In this document: one piece after another, positions 15,422-23,700 of the stretch
Position numbering within the stretch: position 1 is the first letter of the stretch
Layout of the letters: each line of letters starts with the position of its first letter
NCBI GenBank assembly: GCA_949472775.1
Contig: CASWVG010000025.1
Coordinates: 1-37,268, forward strand
Reading direction: 5' to 3'
Source of the DNA: an uncultured Lachnospiraceae bacterium
GTDB lineage: Bacteria; Bacillota; Clostridia; Lachnospirales; Lachnospiraceae
Length of the DNA stretch: 37,268 bases
Program-made: the position numbers and the translations under genes
The notes under the pieces: model-generated
Database searches by the model: none
What the model saw: only the letters and a program-made list of their open reading frames with translations
Told to the model about the DNA's origin: nothing

Positions 15422-16315
15422 ATGTATATGACAGTAAAACAAGCCGCAGAGAAATGGGGAATTTCAGACAGGCGTGTGCGTATATTATGCGCGGAAGGGA
15501 AGGTTTTAGGTGTTTTTCGTGAGGGACGCCGCTGGAGGATTCCGGCAGATACAAGAAAACCGGCGGATGGCCGGTTTAAAGCAGCAGAAAGTTTAATGGC
15601 AGCTGTAGACAGGAAGAAGAGGGAACTGGATACCAGACGTCCGCTGACAGAGGGGGAAGTGGAACGTCTGACGGAGGAATTTGTGATCGAGTACACCTAT
15701 AATTCAAATGCAATAGAAGGAAATACGCTGACTCTGCGTGAGACGGATATGGTTTTGCGTGGTCTGACGATTGACAGGAAGCCGTTAAAAGATCATATGG
15801 AGGCAGTCGGGCATAAAGAGGCATTTGATTTTGTGCGGGATTTGGTAAAAGAACAGACGCCTCTATCGGAAAGCATCATCAAGAGGATCCATTATCTTGT
15901 GCTGGCAGATAAACGGGAAGACCGCGGTGTTTACAGAAGAGTTCCGGTCAAAATCATGGGTGCGAAACACGAACCGGTACAGCCATATGTAATCCAGCCT
16001 AAAATGGAACAGTTGTTGGAGGATTACAGGAATAATACAGATCATATTATTTCCCGGCTTGCACGGTTCCATATTGAATTCGAGGGAATTCATCCTTTTA
16101 TTGACGGAAATGGCAGGACCGGAAGGCTACTTGTAAATCTGGAATTGATGAAAGCCGGATATCCGCCAATCGACATTAAATTTGCAGACCGGATTTCTTA
16201 TTACAATGCGTTTGATGAATACCATGTAAAGCATGATCCCGGTGCAATGGAAAAGTTGTTTGCAGGTTATGTGAATGCAAGGCTGGACAATTATCTGATG
16301 ATGTTGGAAAAATAA
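15422..16315 (+). CDS. Fic-domain protein with N-terminal helix-turn-helix and inhibitory helix
   Basis: 297-aa cytoplasmic protein. Residues 1-45 (MTVKQAAEKWGISDRRVR, then GRRWRIP) form a MerR/excisionase-like helix-turn-helix. Residues 95-100 (SNAIEG) match the class II inhibitory motif (S/T)xxxE(G/N); E99 would block ATP binding. The Fic core follows, with the catalytic motif HPFIDGNGRTGR at 224-235, including H224, the metal-binding D228 and both arginines, so it can probably AMPylate. GAGG lies about 10 nt before the ATG. It has its own promoter and converges on the apbE gene. Because the inhibitory helix is in the same chain, no separate antitoxin is needed. DNA binding through the N-terminus is inferred. 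Confidence 0.88.
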   Translation: MYMTVKQAAEKWGISDRRVRILCAEGKVLGVFREGRRWRIPADTRKPADGRFKAAESLMAAVDRKKRELDTRRPLTEGEVERLTEEFVIEYTYNSNAIEGNTLTLRETDMVLRGLTIDRKPLKDHMEAVGHKEAFDFVRDLVKEQTPLSESIIKRIHYLVLADKREDRGVYRRVPVKIMGAKHEPVQPYVIQPKMEQLLEDYRNNTDHIISRLARFHIEFEGIHPFIDGNGRTGRLLVNLELMKAGYPPIDIKFADRISYYNAFDEYHVKHDPGAMEKLFAGYVNARLDNYLMMLEK

Positions 16316-16342
16316 TTGCAGGGTTGACTTTCACAATGCGGT

Positions 16343-17407
16343 TTAAGGTACTACAAATGGAAAGTTCTCCGACCGATACAACTCCCCGTCCCTTGTAACC
16401 AGAAGATACGCCACGTCTTTTTCCGCATCAAGATATTTACGCCCTTCCTCAAGCCCGAGACAGAGACAGGCGGTGGAGAGCGCGTCAGCCTTTACGGAGG
16501 AAGGACATATAATGGTCACTCCGGCCAGTTCGTTCTCTAAAGGATAGCCGGTGACGGTGTCAAGGACGTGATGATAGAGCACATCGTTTTCATAGAAACA
16601 TCGCTCATAAATCCCGGAGGTCACTACAGAGGTATCCCGGATCTCTACCGTGCCCAGGGACTTCCCGGATTCAGCGAATGGCTCCTGAATGCCGATGCGG
16701 AAGGGGGAACCGTCCGGCTTTTCACCGACGGCGAGCACATTGCCGCCCAGACTGATGCAGGCACTTTTTACGCCTTGTGAGAGCAGATATTCTTTCATTT
16801 TGTCTGCAATATATCCCTTTGCGATGAACCCAAGATCAACGGCGGCTTCCGGGTCAATTAGGGTGACGGTGTGGTAGACGGATCCTTCGGATTCATCTGA
16901 GGGAGTAGTGCCGAAGCGGATATTTTCGTAGGAGACGTGGGAGAGCGCCTCTTGGATAGCGGCGTCTTCCGGCACATGCGGTTCACTGTCAGAACCGAAA
17001 TTCCAGAGTGAACTGACTGGGCGGATGGTGGGATCGATAACGCCTTCCGTCGTGTTAGCGTAGTCTGTCGCTGCCACAAGAAGGGCAACCGTCTCCTCCG
17101 ATACGGTGACGGTTTTTCCGTTTCCGTGGTTGATGTTCCAGACATCCGAGCCTTCCTTTGTGGCGCTGAACAGGTTCTCATATTTTTCTGCCAGCGCAAA
17201 ACATTCGTCTAAAACCGATTCTTCTTCCGTATCATACAGAGTGATTTGAATGACTGTGTCAAAATAAAAGCCCGTCCGGGAGATCGGCTCAGTGTTTCTG
17301 GCGCAGCCGGTTAAAATAGCGGGAACGAGAGCAAGGGCTGCGGTAAAAGTGGCTGTGAGCCATATAAAAGGTTTGTTATATCTTGGTATGCGAAGTGATT
17401 TCATCAT
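16343..17407 (-). CDS. apbE: FAD:protein FMN transferase (ApbE family), lipoprotein
   Basis: 354-aa lipoprotein that should transfer FMN from FAD to a Ser/Thr of partner flavoproteins outside the membrane, such as Rnf/Nqr-type subunits or extracellular flavin reductases. A signal sequence ends in lipobox LTGC (C35). Family motifs: FYFDTVIQITLYD near the start of the mature chain, AAVDLGFIAKGYIADKM, ISLGGNVLAVG, and KADALSTACLCLG with the metal-binding Asp and Thr. The ATG at 17407 is chosen because AGGGAA precedes it by 7 nt; the longer frame would lie in the upstream gene. It follows the hydrolase gene by 28 nt on the same strand. No Rnf or Nqr genes lie in this window. Confidence 0.9.
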   Translation of the reverse strand: MMKSLRIPRYNKPFIWLTATFTAALALVPAILTGCARNTEPISRTGFYFDTVIQITLYDTEEESVLDECFALAEKYENLFSATKEGSDVWNINHGNGKTVTVSEETVALLVAATDYANTTEGVIDPTIRPVSSLWNFGSDSEPHVPEDAAIQEALSHVSYENIRFGTTPSDESEGSVYHTVTLIDPEAAVDLGFIAKGYIADKMKEYLLSQGVKSACISLGGNVLAVGEKPDGSPFRIGIQEPFAESGKSLGTVEIRDTSVVTSGIYERCFYENDVLYHHVLDTVTGYPLENELAGVTIICPSSVKADALSTACLCLGLEEGRKYLDAEKDVAYLLVTRDGELYRSENFPFVVP

Positions 17408-17435
17408 ATTTTCCCTGAAATAAAATTTTTCTGAT

Positions 17436-18269
17436 TTATATCTGCTCAATCCACGTAAAAAACTGATCCAGTCCCTGGTTTGTTTCTCTCGTTTCCAGAA
17501 ACATCCCCGCCGTATACCATGAGTGCGTATTTTTCTGATCCACAACAGAATAAAGCTCACAGGGATTTCCCAATTCTTTTGCTTTTTCGTAAAACCGTTC
17601 CGCGCAGGAGTAGGAGATCAGCCCGTCGTGCTTACTCTGGATTAACAGCATAGGAAGATCACTTTTCGTCATCAGGGCGCACGGTTCACCCTGCGTTCTG
17701 TCATAACCCTTTGCAAAGAGCTGGTTTAAGAGCAGCCTCACGGAGAGGGAGTCTTTGTCGGAAAAGCAGTATGGACCGCCTACGCCGATAAACCCGGTCA
17801 CAGGGGAAATGTCAATATCATATTGCTCCTGCACTTTTTTGCTGTAACAGAGAAGGGCAGATAAATGCGCGCCGGCGGACGGACCGGAAACAATGACCTT
17901 TGAGGTGTCTATTACCTTCTGTTTCAAAAAGGATATTGCCGCGGTATAACCGTTACAGACATCTGCAATCTGACAGGGATATTTGTGTTTCGGCGATAAC
18001 CTGTATCCGAGAGAAAGGAAGCGGTAGCCGTTTTTGGCAATGCATTGACCCACGAAGTCAAATAGTTTCGGAGACCCTGCGTTCCAGCCGCCGCCGTGTA
18101 CCCAGATGATCACCTTATCGCTTGTTGTGTTTTTCGGTTCATAATATAAAAAATACTGCTGCCTGTCATTTCCGAATGCTACAGTTTGCGGCGTGATCTC
18201 TTTTCTGACACGTAGCATTCTGGCGTATAATCCCCAATAACTGAGGCTTTCACGAGTGGAATCTCTCAT
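17436..18269 (-). CDS. Alpha/beta hydrolase (esterase/lipase, HSL-like)
   Basis: 277-aa hydrolase without a signal peptide. The oxyanion motif HGGGW lies at 58-62 and the nucleophile elbow GPSAG has S131. A downstream SKHDGLI aspartate and THSWY histidine complete a plausible Ser-Asp-His triad. This arrangement fits the hormone-sensitive-lipase/carboxylesterase clan, which acts on small esters or acetylated sugars; the substrate is unknown. GGAGG lies 9 nt before the start on the minus strand. It heads a two-gene unit with apbE and is divergent from the GH25-like gene. The functional link to apbE is unclear and may be positional only. Confidence 0.85.
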   Translation of the reverse strand: MRDSTRESLSYWGLYARMLRVRKEITPQTVAFGNDRQQYFLYYEPKNTTSDKVIIWVHGGGWNAGSPKLFDFVGQCIAKNGYRFLSLGYRLSPKHKYPCQIADVCNGYTAAISFLKQKVIDTSKVIVSGPSAGAHLSALLCYSKKVQEQYDIDISPVTGFIGVGGPYCFSDKDSLSVRLLLNQLFAKGYDRTQGEPCALMTKSDLPMLLIQSKHDGLISYSCAERFYEKAKELGNPCELYSVVDQKNTHSWYTAGMFLETRETNQGLDQFFTWIEQI

Positions 18270-18321
18270 GGAAAAATACCTCCGGACACGGATTCCCGCA
18301 TACCAATTTTATGCAGTCAAG

Positions 18322-18350
18322 TTGCCATTTCCCACATATCATGGTATCAT
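18322..18350 (+). promoter_or_regulatory. Sigma-A promoter of the GH25-like gene
   Basis: TTGCCA (18322-18327), a 17-nt spacer and TATCAT (18345-18350). This places the transcript start near 18357, downstream of the in-frame ATG at 18256, and supports a start at 18451. Confidence 0.65.
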
Positions 18351-18450
18351 ATCTTCGGATGAAAAGACAGCACGAAATCTCACGCGGGATACTGTCTGTA
18401 AACGGTATTTGCGCATGAAAGCAGTTTTGACAGAAAGGAATGACCATAGT

Positions 18451-19629
18451 ATGAAATTACCGGGAGAAGAGGAAGCGACAGGGGGCGGCGTAGGACCTTC
18501 ATTGGTCTACATGGTGATCGGTGTGTCCATCTTTGTCCTGATCGTTCTGTTTGCTGTGTTCAAGGGTAACGACAATAAGCGCGGAGGCAGTGAATATCTG
18601 CAGCAGATACAGGAACAGAAGGAAGAGGAGATAAAACAGGAGGAACTTGCAGCGTTAGAAGAGGAAGAAGCGGCGCCCAAACTCCGGGCAGAAGATCTGG
18701 ACTTCTGGGATATGTACCCGGAGGAGGAAGAGAAAAAGCCGGAAACGGATGTGGCGGACACGGCAGAATCGGTGACCACCAGGAATCCTTACACGGAGAA
18801 GGCGGAGCGTGAAAAGGAGGAAGAGCGGCAGAAAGAAGAGGAAGCCCAGAACGATCCCGCAACCGATGGAAAGCATACCTTGATAACGAACCGTGACGGC
18901 TCAGAAGAGTGGGTATTGATCAGCCCCTATCTGACAAAGAATACCTTAGATTTCACAAAGATGGAAGACAAGGCAGGTCTGAAACGGTATATGGAAAACG
19001 GCAGAAAAACTTCCTATGTGGGGGTAGATATTTCCAAACATACGGGAAAGATTTATTTTCCGAGCCTTAAGGCGGCGGGTGTGGATTACGTGATGATTCG
19101 CCTCGGCAGCCGGGGTTACAGCACGGGGCAGATTACGCTGGATGAAAATTTCAAAGAGAATATCGAGGGTGCGATCGAAGCGCAGCTTGATGTGGGAATC
19201 TATTTTTATTCACAGGCAATCTCGCAGGACGAGGCTGTCCAGGAAGCCAATTTCGTGGTACAGAATCTGGAGCCTTACAGAGGTAAGGTAAAGTATCCTA
19301 TCGCTTTTAATATGGGCTTTGTGTCCAATGACAAGTCGAGAATCGAAGGACTCAGCCGTGAGGATAAGACGATGGTGACGGTCAGCTTTCTGGATGCTGT
19401 AAGGGCGGCCGGGTATGTGCCTATGGTTTACGGGGATAAGCAATGGCTGCTCAAGGAAGTGGATCTGGCAAAGCTGCAGGATTATGACGTGTGGCTTTCC
19501 CAGGAAGAAGAAATTCCGGATTATCCGTACCGCTATGCCATGTGGCAGTACAATACGGATGGTATACTGAACGGCATTGACGGCGGAGCGGACCTGAATA
19601 TCTGCTTTGTCAACTATTCGGAACGGTAG
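18451..19629 (+). CDS. Membrane-anchored GH25-like (lysozyme-fold) protein with lost catalytic acids
   Basis: 392-aa type II membrane protein. A membrane helix spans residues ~18-37 and a highly charged Glu/Lys coiled-coil-like region ~45-135. A GH25 domain covers ~188-392: YVGVDISKHTG (D193 retained), VDYVMIRLG, IYFYSQA, MVYGDKQWLL, DVWLSQ, YAMWQY. In active GH25 muramidases the DxE motif after the YPIAF strand gives the catalytic pair; here it reads FNMGF (N287, G289), so both acids are replaced. It is probably a non-hydrolytic peptidoglycan-binding protein (inference). The ATG at 18451 fits the promoter and has GAAAGGA about 12 nt upstream. Its 3' end overlaps the convergent gene by 16 nt. 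Confidence 0.82.
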   Translation: MKLPGEEEATGGGVGPSLVYMVIGVSIFVLIVLFAVFKGNDNKRGGSEYLQQIQEQKEEEIKQEELAALEEEEAAPKLRAEDLDFWDMYPEEEEKKPETDVADTAESVTTRNPYTEKAEREKEEERQKEEEAQNDPATDGKHTLITNRDGSEEWVLISPYLTKNTLDFTKMEDKAGLKRYMENGRKTSYVGVDISKHTGKIYFPSLKAAGVDYVMIRLGSRGYSTGQITLDENFKENIEGAIEAQLDVGIYFYSQAISQDEAVQEANFVVQNLEPYRGKVKYPIAFNMGFVSNDKSRIEGLSREDKTMVTVSFLDAVRAAGYVPMVYGDKQWLLKEVDLAKLQDYDVWLSQEEEIPDYPYRYAMWQYNTDGILNGIDGGADLNICFVNYSER

Positions 19630-20411
19630 TTTAAAAGCCGGGAAGATATCTGAATGGAACGATACAGGTCGGCGTAGACGTCGGGGGAGATTCCTTCCAT
19701 GTAATTGGGGGAATATGCCTTGTCTATGCCGGCTTTTTTTAACAGATCAATCGCTTTGTTGTAGGCGATTGCCGCTTCTATTTCCGTGTCGTATGTGCCT
19801 ACTCTGACATTGCCTTTAACATGAATTTTCACCCGGTATCGGGTAATTCCCTTTTCCTGCACGGCGCTGACGCCGTGAAAGCGGTTTAGTATTTCGATAT
19901 TTTCATAGCGCAGGTCGTTGTGATTGCCGTTGATGAAGCGGTAGTCCCGCCCCTCCACAGCGTAGTTTTTAATACCGTAGCGGCTCATAATATTGACCTG
20001 CATCCCGTAGTCGGCAACAAAAAAGTGACCGCCTCGTCTGGAAATTTTGCGGGAGGAATAGTAGAACAGATCATCTTTATCAAAGATAAAAAACTCAGCC
20101 GGTGAAAAGTAATAATAAAAAAAACGTGGGCGGATGTAAATGGGCGAAGAAAAATAAAGCCCGTTGTCCCGGAAATTGATCAGACAGACCCATTTGTCGA
20201 AAGCGAGCGGGGAGTCTTCATGGTAGTCTTCCAGCCGGAGGGAGGCATCGTTTAAGAGCGCAGAGGCTGTACAGTAGATCTCATGCGCTTTTTGTTTGTT
20301 TTCATGACTGCCGAGGCTTATATGTTTATTGCGATAAGTTAATGAAGCGCGGAAATAAATGGTTCCGTCCTTCTTTTTTGCCGTATATACGCCTGGTAAT
20401 GGCTGATTCAT
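19614..20411 (-). CDS. AP2/HNH-like DNA-binding protein
   Basis: 265-aa soluble protein. The N-terminal part (GVYTAKKKDGTIYFRASL, then ISLGSHENKQKAHEIY) and the C-terminal part (YRVKIHVKGNVRVGTYDT, then EIEAAIAYNKAID) both resemble AP2-type three-strand-plus-helix units. Between them, INGNHNDLRYENIEIL resembles the C-terminal half of HNH-type homing endonucleases, although the upstream catalytic histidine pair is not evident. Such proteins occur in phages and in bacterial chromosomes. AGGAGG lies about 8 nt before the ATG and a promoter lies upstream. A sequence-specific DNA-binding or regulatory role is likely; nuclease activity is doubtful. Confidence 0.65.
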   Translation of the reverse strand: MNQPLPGVYTAKKKDGTIYFRASLTYRNKHISLGSHENKQKAHEIYCTASALLNDASLRLEDYHEDSPLAFDKWVCLINFRDNGLYFSSPIYIRPRFFYYYFSPAEFFIFDKDDLFYYSSRKISRRGGHFFVADYGMQVNIMSRYGIKNYAVEGRDYRFINGNHNDLRYENIEILNRFHGVSAVQEKGITRYRVKIHVKGNVRVGTYDTEIEAAIAYNKAIDLLKKAGIDKAYSPNYMEGISPDVYADLYRSIQISSRLLNYRSE

Positions 20412-20433
20412 GGGTCGTTCCTCCTTTTAAGTA

Positions 20434-20461
20434 ATTGTACCATTTTTGAGAAAAAAAACAA
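20434..20461 (-). promoter_or_regulatory. Promoter of AP2-like gene
   Basis: On the minus strand, TTGTTT and TACAAT are separated by 16 nt (AAACAA 20456-20461 and ATTGTA 20434-20439 on the plus strand), 22 nt before the start codon. Confidence 0.55.
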
Positions 20462-20560
20462 ATTCAGAAATATTTTTCCTTATTTCTGCATAGAATATGA
20501 TAGCAGCCAAATGAGTCACAGTGTTTCAAACAGTAAACTGCTTTGACTATGGAGGAAGAG

Positions 20561-21181
20561 ATGTACAGGAAATATATTACAGGCTTCTTTCTGGCGGGGA
20601 TGACCATACTATCATCATGGATCTGCGTCAGGGAGCTGAAGATTGACCGGATATCGGTCAAGCCTGCGTTCCGCATGGAATACCTTGATACGTCGATGGA
20701 GGAAGATAAGCAAAGCTTTGTGGAGATGCTTGAGAGCGTATCTTCCGGACAGAGAGTGGTAGATTACGAGGTGTTGGAGCAGACGAAGAAGTATCAGTTG
20801 TCGGACAAGGACTATGATGCGCTTCTTCGGATTGTGGAGGCGGAGGCAGGCGGTGAGGACCAGGAAGGTAAGCTTCTGGTGGCAAACGTTGTCTTAAACA
20901 GGGTGAATAATGATCTGTTCCCGGATACAGTGCTTGAGGTGGTCATGCAGAAAGAGCAGGGGATCGCCCAGTTTTCACCTACCGTTGACGGCAGATACCA
21001 GAATGTCCGCGTCAGTGATGATACGGTTGAGGCGGTGGAGCGCGCTCTTTACGGAGAAGATATTTCCCGGGGAGCGTTGTATTTCTGCGCCCGCGAAAAG
21101 GCGGATTCCGACAAACTCAAATGGTTCGACAGAAAACTGACCAGACTTTTTTCCTACGGACACCATGAATTCTTCCAGTAA
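20561..21181 (+). CDS. Cell-wall hydrolase, SleB/CwlJ-like
   Basis: 206-aa protein. An N-terminal hydrophobic segment (residues ~5-22, YITGFFLAGMTILSSW) acts as signal or anchor. Residues ~85-206 form a Hydrolase_2 domain: LLRIVEAEAGGEDQEGKL with the predicted catalytic glutamate, VANVVLNRV, QFSPTVDGRY, and ALYFCAREK. The domain is found in spore-cortex lytic enzymes SleB and CwlJ and in vegetative cell-wall hydrolases; no YpeB partner is next to it, so a germination role is not established. The ATG at 20561 is chosen because GGAGGAAGAG lies directly in front; TTG 20543 and ATG 20549 are upstream alternatives. Confidence 0.82.
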   Translation: MYRKYITGFFLAGMTILSSWICVRELKIDRISVKPAFRMEYLDTSMEEDKQSFVEMLESVSSGQRVVDYEVLEQTKKYQLSDKDYDALLRIVEAEAGGEDQEGKLLVANVVLNRVNNDLFPDTVLEVVMQKEQGIAQFSPTVDGRYQNVRVSDDTVEAVERALYGEDISRGALYFCAREKADSDKLKWFDRKLTRLFSYGHHEFFQ

Positions 21182-21195
21182 GGATTGTTGCGCAG

Positions 21196-21408
21196 AACTT
21201 GAAAGTGTGATAACATTCAAGTTAGTAGTAAGCGGTGCGCAGACAGAGGGAAGATTGCTCACAAAGTGTTTAGCCGAATGGAGGCATAGGGGTGCTAAGC
21301 GCCGGTGGCGCTTGTTTAGCACGGACCGAAGCGGAGCGTAGACAGTCCATGAGCGAGGAAAACCGAAGGTTTTTCGAGCAGAGCACCGTACCTTAAAGAA
21401 GAAAGGTA
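21196..21408 (+). promoter_or_regulatory. Structured leader / candidate ncRNA before threonine synthase
   Basis: The 226 nt before thrC contain stacked complementary segments: AACTTGAA/TTCAAGTT (21196-21203 with 21216-21223), a long hairpin 21292-21303 with 21307-21322, GGAC/GTCC (21323-21326 with 21345-21348), GGAAAACC/GGTTTTTC (21357-21364 with 21368-21375), and a possible closing stem CGGTGC/GCACCG (21233-21238 with 21383-21388). TACCTT (21389-21394) can pair with AAGGTA (21403-21408), masking the AAAGG ribosome binding site and start codon. No T-box consensus is present. Either a regulatory leader or an independent RNA. Confidence 0.5.
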
Positions 21409-22910
21409 TGGAAAAAAGAATGGAAGTATTATATAGCAGTACCAGAGACGGCAGGGAAAAGATTACGGCGTCCCAGGCGATTTTAAAAGGTTTGTCGGAG
21501 GACGGGGGATTGTTTGTGCCGGATCATATCCCGACGCTTTCCTGCTCCATGAAAGAACTTGCGGGAAAAAGCTATCAGGAGACGGCTTATGAGGTGATGA
21601 AGCTGTTCCTGACAGATTTCACGGAGGAAGAGCTTAAGTCATGTATTGCGCGTGCTTACGATGCGAAGTTCGACACGGAAGTGATCGCGCCTCTTGTGGA
21701 GGCGGAGGGTGCCTATTATCTGGAACTGTTTCACGGTGCAACCATTGCGTTTAAGGATATGGCGCTTTCGATTCTGCCCCATCTGATGATCACTTCCGCG
21801 AAGAAGAATCATGTGGAGAACGAGATTGTGATTCTGACGGCCACTTCCGGAGACACGGGGAAGGCGGCTCTGGCGGGCTTTGCAGATGTGTCTGGCACGA
21901 AAATCATCGTGTTTTATCCAAAGAACGGTGTCAGTCCGATCCAGGAGAAACAGATGGTGACCCAGAAAGGTGACAATACCTTTGTGGTAGGTATCCACGG
22001 CAATTTTGACGACGCGCAGACAGGCGTGAAAACGCTTTTTAATGATAAGGAGCTTGCAGAAGAGATGGCAGGACACGGTCTGCAGTTTTCTTCCGCCAAC
22101 TCTATCAATATCGGCAGGCTGGTGCCCCAGGTGGTCTACTATGTGTACGCCTATGCGCAACTTTTGAAGGAAGAGAAGATTGCGGATGGAGAGAAGATCA
22201 ATGTGGTTGTTCCCACGGGTAACTTTGGCAATATTCTGGCGGCGTTTTACGCAAAGAATATGGGTGTGCCGATCAACAGACTGATCTGTGCCTCCAATGA
22301 AAATAAGGTGCTCTACGATTTCTTCCAGACGGGAGATTACGACAGGAACCGGGAGTTTAAACTGACCAGTTCCCCTTCCATGGACATTCTGATTTCCAGC
22401 AATTTAGAGAGACTGATCTACCGTATCGCGGGCAGCGACCCGGATAAGAACGCGGCGATGATGAAGAGCCTCTCTGAGCAGGGCAGCTATCAGATCACGG
22501 CGGAAATGAGAGAGCAGCTTGCCGATTTCTACGGGAATTTTGCAGACGAGGCGGAGACGGCAGACAGAATCAGATCTCTGTATGAAAATACGGGCTATGT
22601 GCTCGATACCCATACGGCGGTGGCAAGCGCGGTGTATGGAAAGTATGTGTCCGACACGAAGGATGAGACGAAGACGGTGATCGCTTCCACGGCGAGCCCC
22701 TTCAAGTTTACGAGGAGCGTGATGAACGCGATCGACCCGAAGTATGACGCCATGGGTGATTTTGAGCTGGTGGATGAGTTGTCTAAGATTGGCAATGTGG
22801 CGGTGCCGCGGGCGATTGAGGAGATCCGCACCGCGCCGGTTCTGCACGATCATGTGTGTGACAAGACGGAGATGAAAGCGGTTGTGAAACAATTTCTCGG
22901 TATCGAGTAG
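21408..22910 (+). CDS. thrC: Threonine synthase
   Basis: 500-aa PLP enzyme that converts O-phosphohomoserine to threonine. N-terminal signature STRDGREKITASQAILKGLSEDGG-type opening (residues ~11-34). PLP-lysine K116 in HGATIAFKDMAL. Phosphate/PLP-binding ILTATSGDTGKAAL and VPTGNFGNILAAFYAK follow. Its length fits the longer bacterial/yeast-type class, with the C-terminal domain including DTHTAVASAVY and STASPFKFT. An ATG at 21420 is an alternative start. It is monocistronic by layout: a foldable leader upstream and a terminator 63 nt downstream. Other threonine genes are not in this window. Confidence 0.95.
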   Translation: MEKRMEVLYSSTRDGREKITASQAILKGLSEDGGLFVPDHIPTLSCSMKELAGKSYQETAYEVMKLFLTDFTEEELKSCIARAYDAKFDTEVIAPLVEAEGAYYLELFHGATIAFKDMALSILPHLMITSAKKNHVENEIVILTATSGDTGKAALAGFADVSGTKIIVFYPKNGVSPIQEKQMVTQKGDNTFVVGIHGNFDDAQTGVKTLFNDKELAEEMAGHGLQFSSANSINIGRLVPQVVYYVYAYAQLLKEEKIADGEKINVVVPTGNFGNILAAFYAKNMGVPINRLICASNENKVLYDFFQTGDYDRNREFKLTSSPSMDILISSNLERLIYRIAGSDPDKNAAMMKSLSEQGSYQITAEMREQLADFYGNFADEAETADRIRSLYENTGYVLDTHTAVASAVYGKYVSDTKDETKTVIASTASPFKFTRSVMNAIDPKYDAMGDFELVDELSKIGNVAVPRAIEEIRTAPVLHDHVCDKTEMKAVVKQFLGIE

Positions 22911-22973
22911 GATAAAGCGTTCCACAGGGAAGCCATAAGAAACATAAAAAGAAGAATAAGCGAAAGAATAAAA

Positions 22974-23020
22974 AGTAAGGGAAACATTGCATGCTGCAGT
23001 GCCTCCCTTACTCTTTTATT
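22974..23020 (+). terminator. Rho-independent terminator after thrC
   Basis: AGTAAGGG (22974-22981) pairs perfectly with CCCTTACT (23005-23012), with an inner CATTGC/GCAGTG helix, followed by CTTTTATTAT. Confidence 0.85.
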
Positions 23021-23125
23021 ATACAACAAAATCCCCCTTTTTTCAAGACTTGTAAAGCAATCCGCTGTCTCATATACTTAGGCAGTATACGGGAACGATG
23101 GGGTTTACAGGAAAGGAGATGGCGC

Positions 23126-23656
23126 ATGGATCAGAAAAACTGGATGGAAGAAATGGCGAAGCAGACACTGACGGCGCAGGTTCTGGAAACGAACCAGTAT
23201 ACGCAAAAATATGGGCTTGTCTTGCGGGAGGAAGAGGCAGCGCTTCTTGCGGAGGTGAGGGCTGATGTGCTGAGAGAGCAGAAAAGGGTCGAGTTCGGAC
23301 CGGGCATTCTGCCAAAGATCATTTATGCATTCTGCGACTCGTCCTATATCTATCAGGACAATTACTGTGAAAGCATGGCCCGTCTGCAGGAGATCTTTTT
23401 CCAGTACAAGAATGAAATGCTGGACGAGATCACGGACGACGAGCTTCTGGAATTTATGCGGGAGCAGTTCGAGGAGGTATGCCGTGGTGACTTTGGCTAT
23501 CTGGAGGAAACCTGTCTGGACCTCTTTGCGCAGGCCATCCGCGCCGGATATGGCGGTTATCAGGAGACGGAGGGAAGGGGAGCGTTTGAGGAGGTCGATA
23601 TCGTCAAGCGGTGGGACCGGGGATTGTATCTGGAAGCGTTGATGGATCTGTTTTGA
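23126..23656 (+). CDS. DUF6323-like protein
   Basis: 176-aa soluble, acidic and mostly helical protein of unknown function. Its pattern (NQYTQKYGLVLREEEAALL, then RVEFGPGILPKIIYAFCDSSYI, and ETEGRGAFEEVDIVKRW) matches my memory of the DUF6323 family of Clostridia, which typically sits next to a DUF6179 gene as here. The ATG at 23126 has AAAGGAG about 9 nt upstream; a longer frame from 22991 would run through the terminator loop and is rejected. The DUF6179-like gene follows after 44 nt. No signal peptide or metal motif is seen. Confidence 0.7.
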   Translation: MDQKNWMEEMAKQTLTAQVLETNQYTQKYGLVLREEEAALLAEVRADVLREQKRVEFGPGILPKIIYAFCDSSYIYQDNYCESMARLQEIFFQYKNEMLDEITDDELLEFMREQFEEVCRGDFGYLEETCLDLFAQAIRAGYGGYQETEGRGAFEEVDIVKRWDRGLYLEALMDLF

Positions 23657-23700
23657 TTTTTGCCGGCAGTGGAAATGTAGCGTGAAAAAGTAGACTGGAG

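Noticed and set aside
18256..18450. Longer N-terminus for the GH25-like protein
   Set aside because: It would start upstream of the predicted promoter and overlap the divergent hydrolase start; the segment looks non-coding.
21196..21408. Threonine T-box riboswitch before thrC
   Set aside because: No T-box sequence complementary to the tRNA acceptor end and no AGTA/GNTG specifier-arm consensus could be found.
22991..23125. Longer N-terminus for the DUF6323-like protein
   Set aside because: It would begin within the thrC terminator; ATG 23126 has a strong ribosome binding site.
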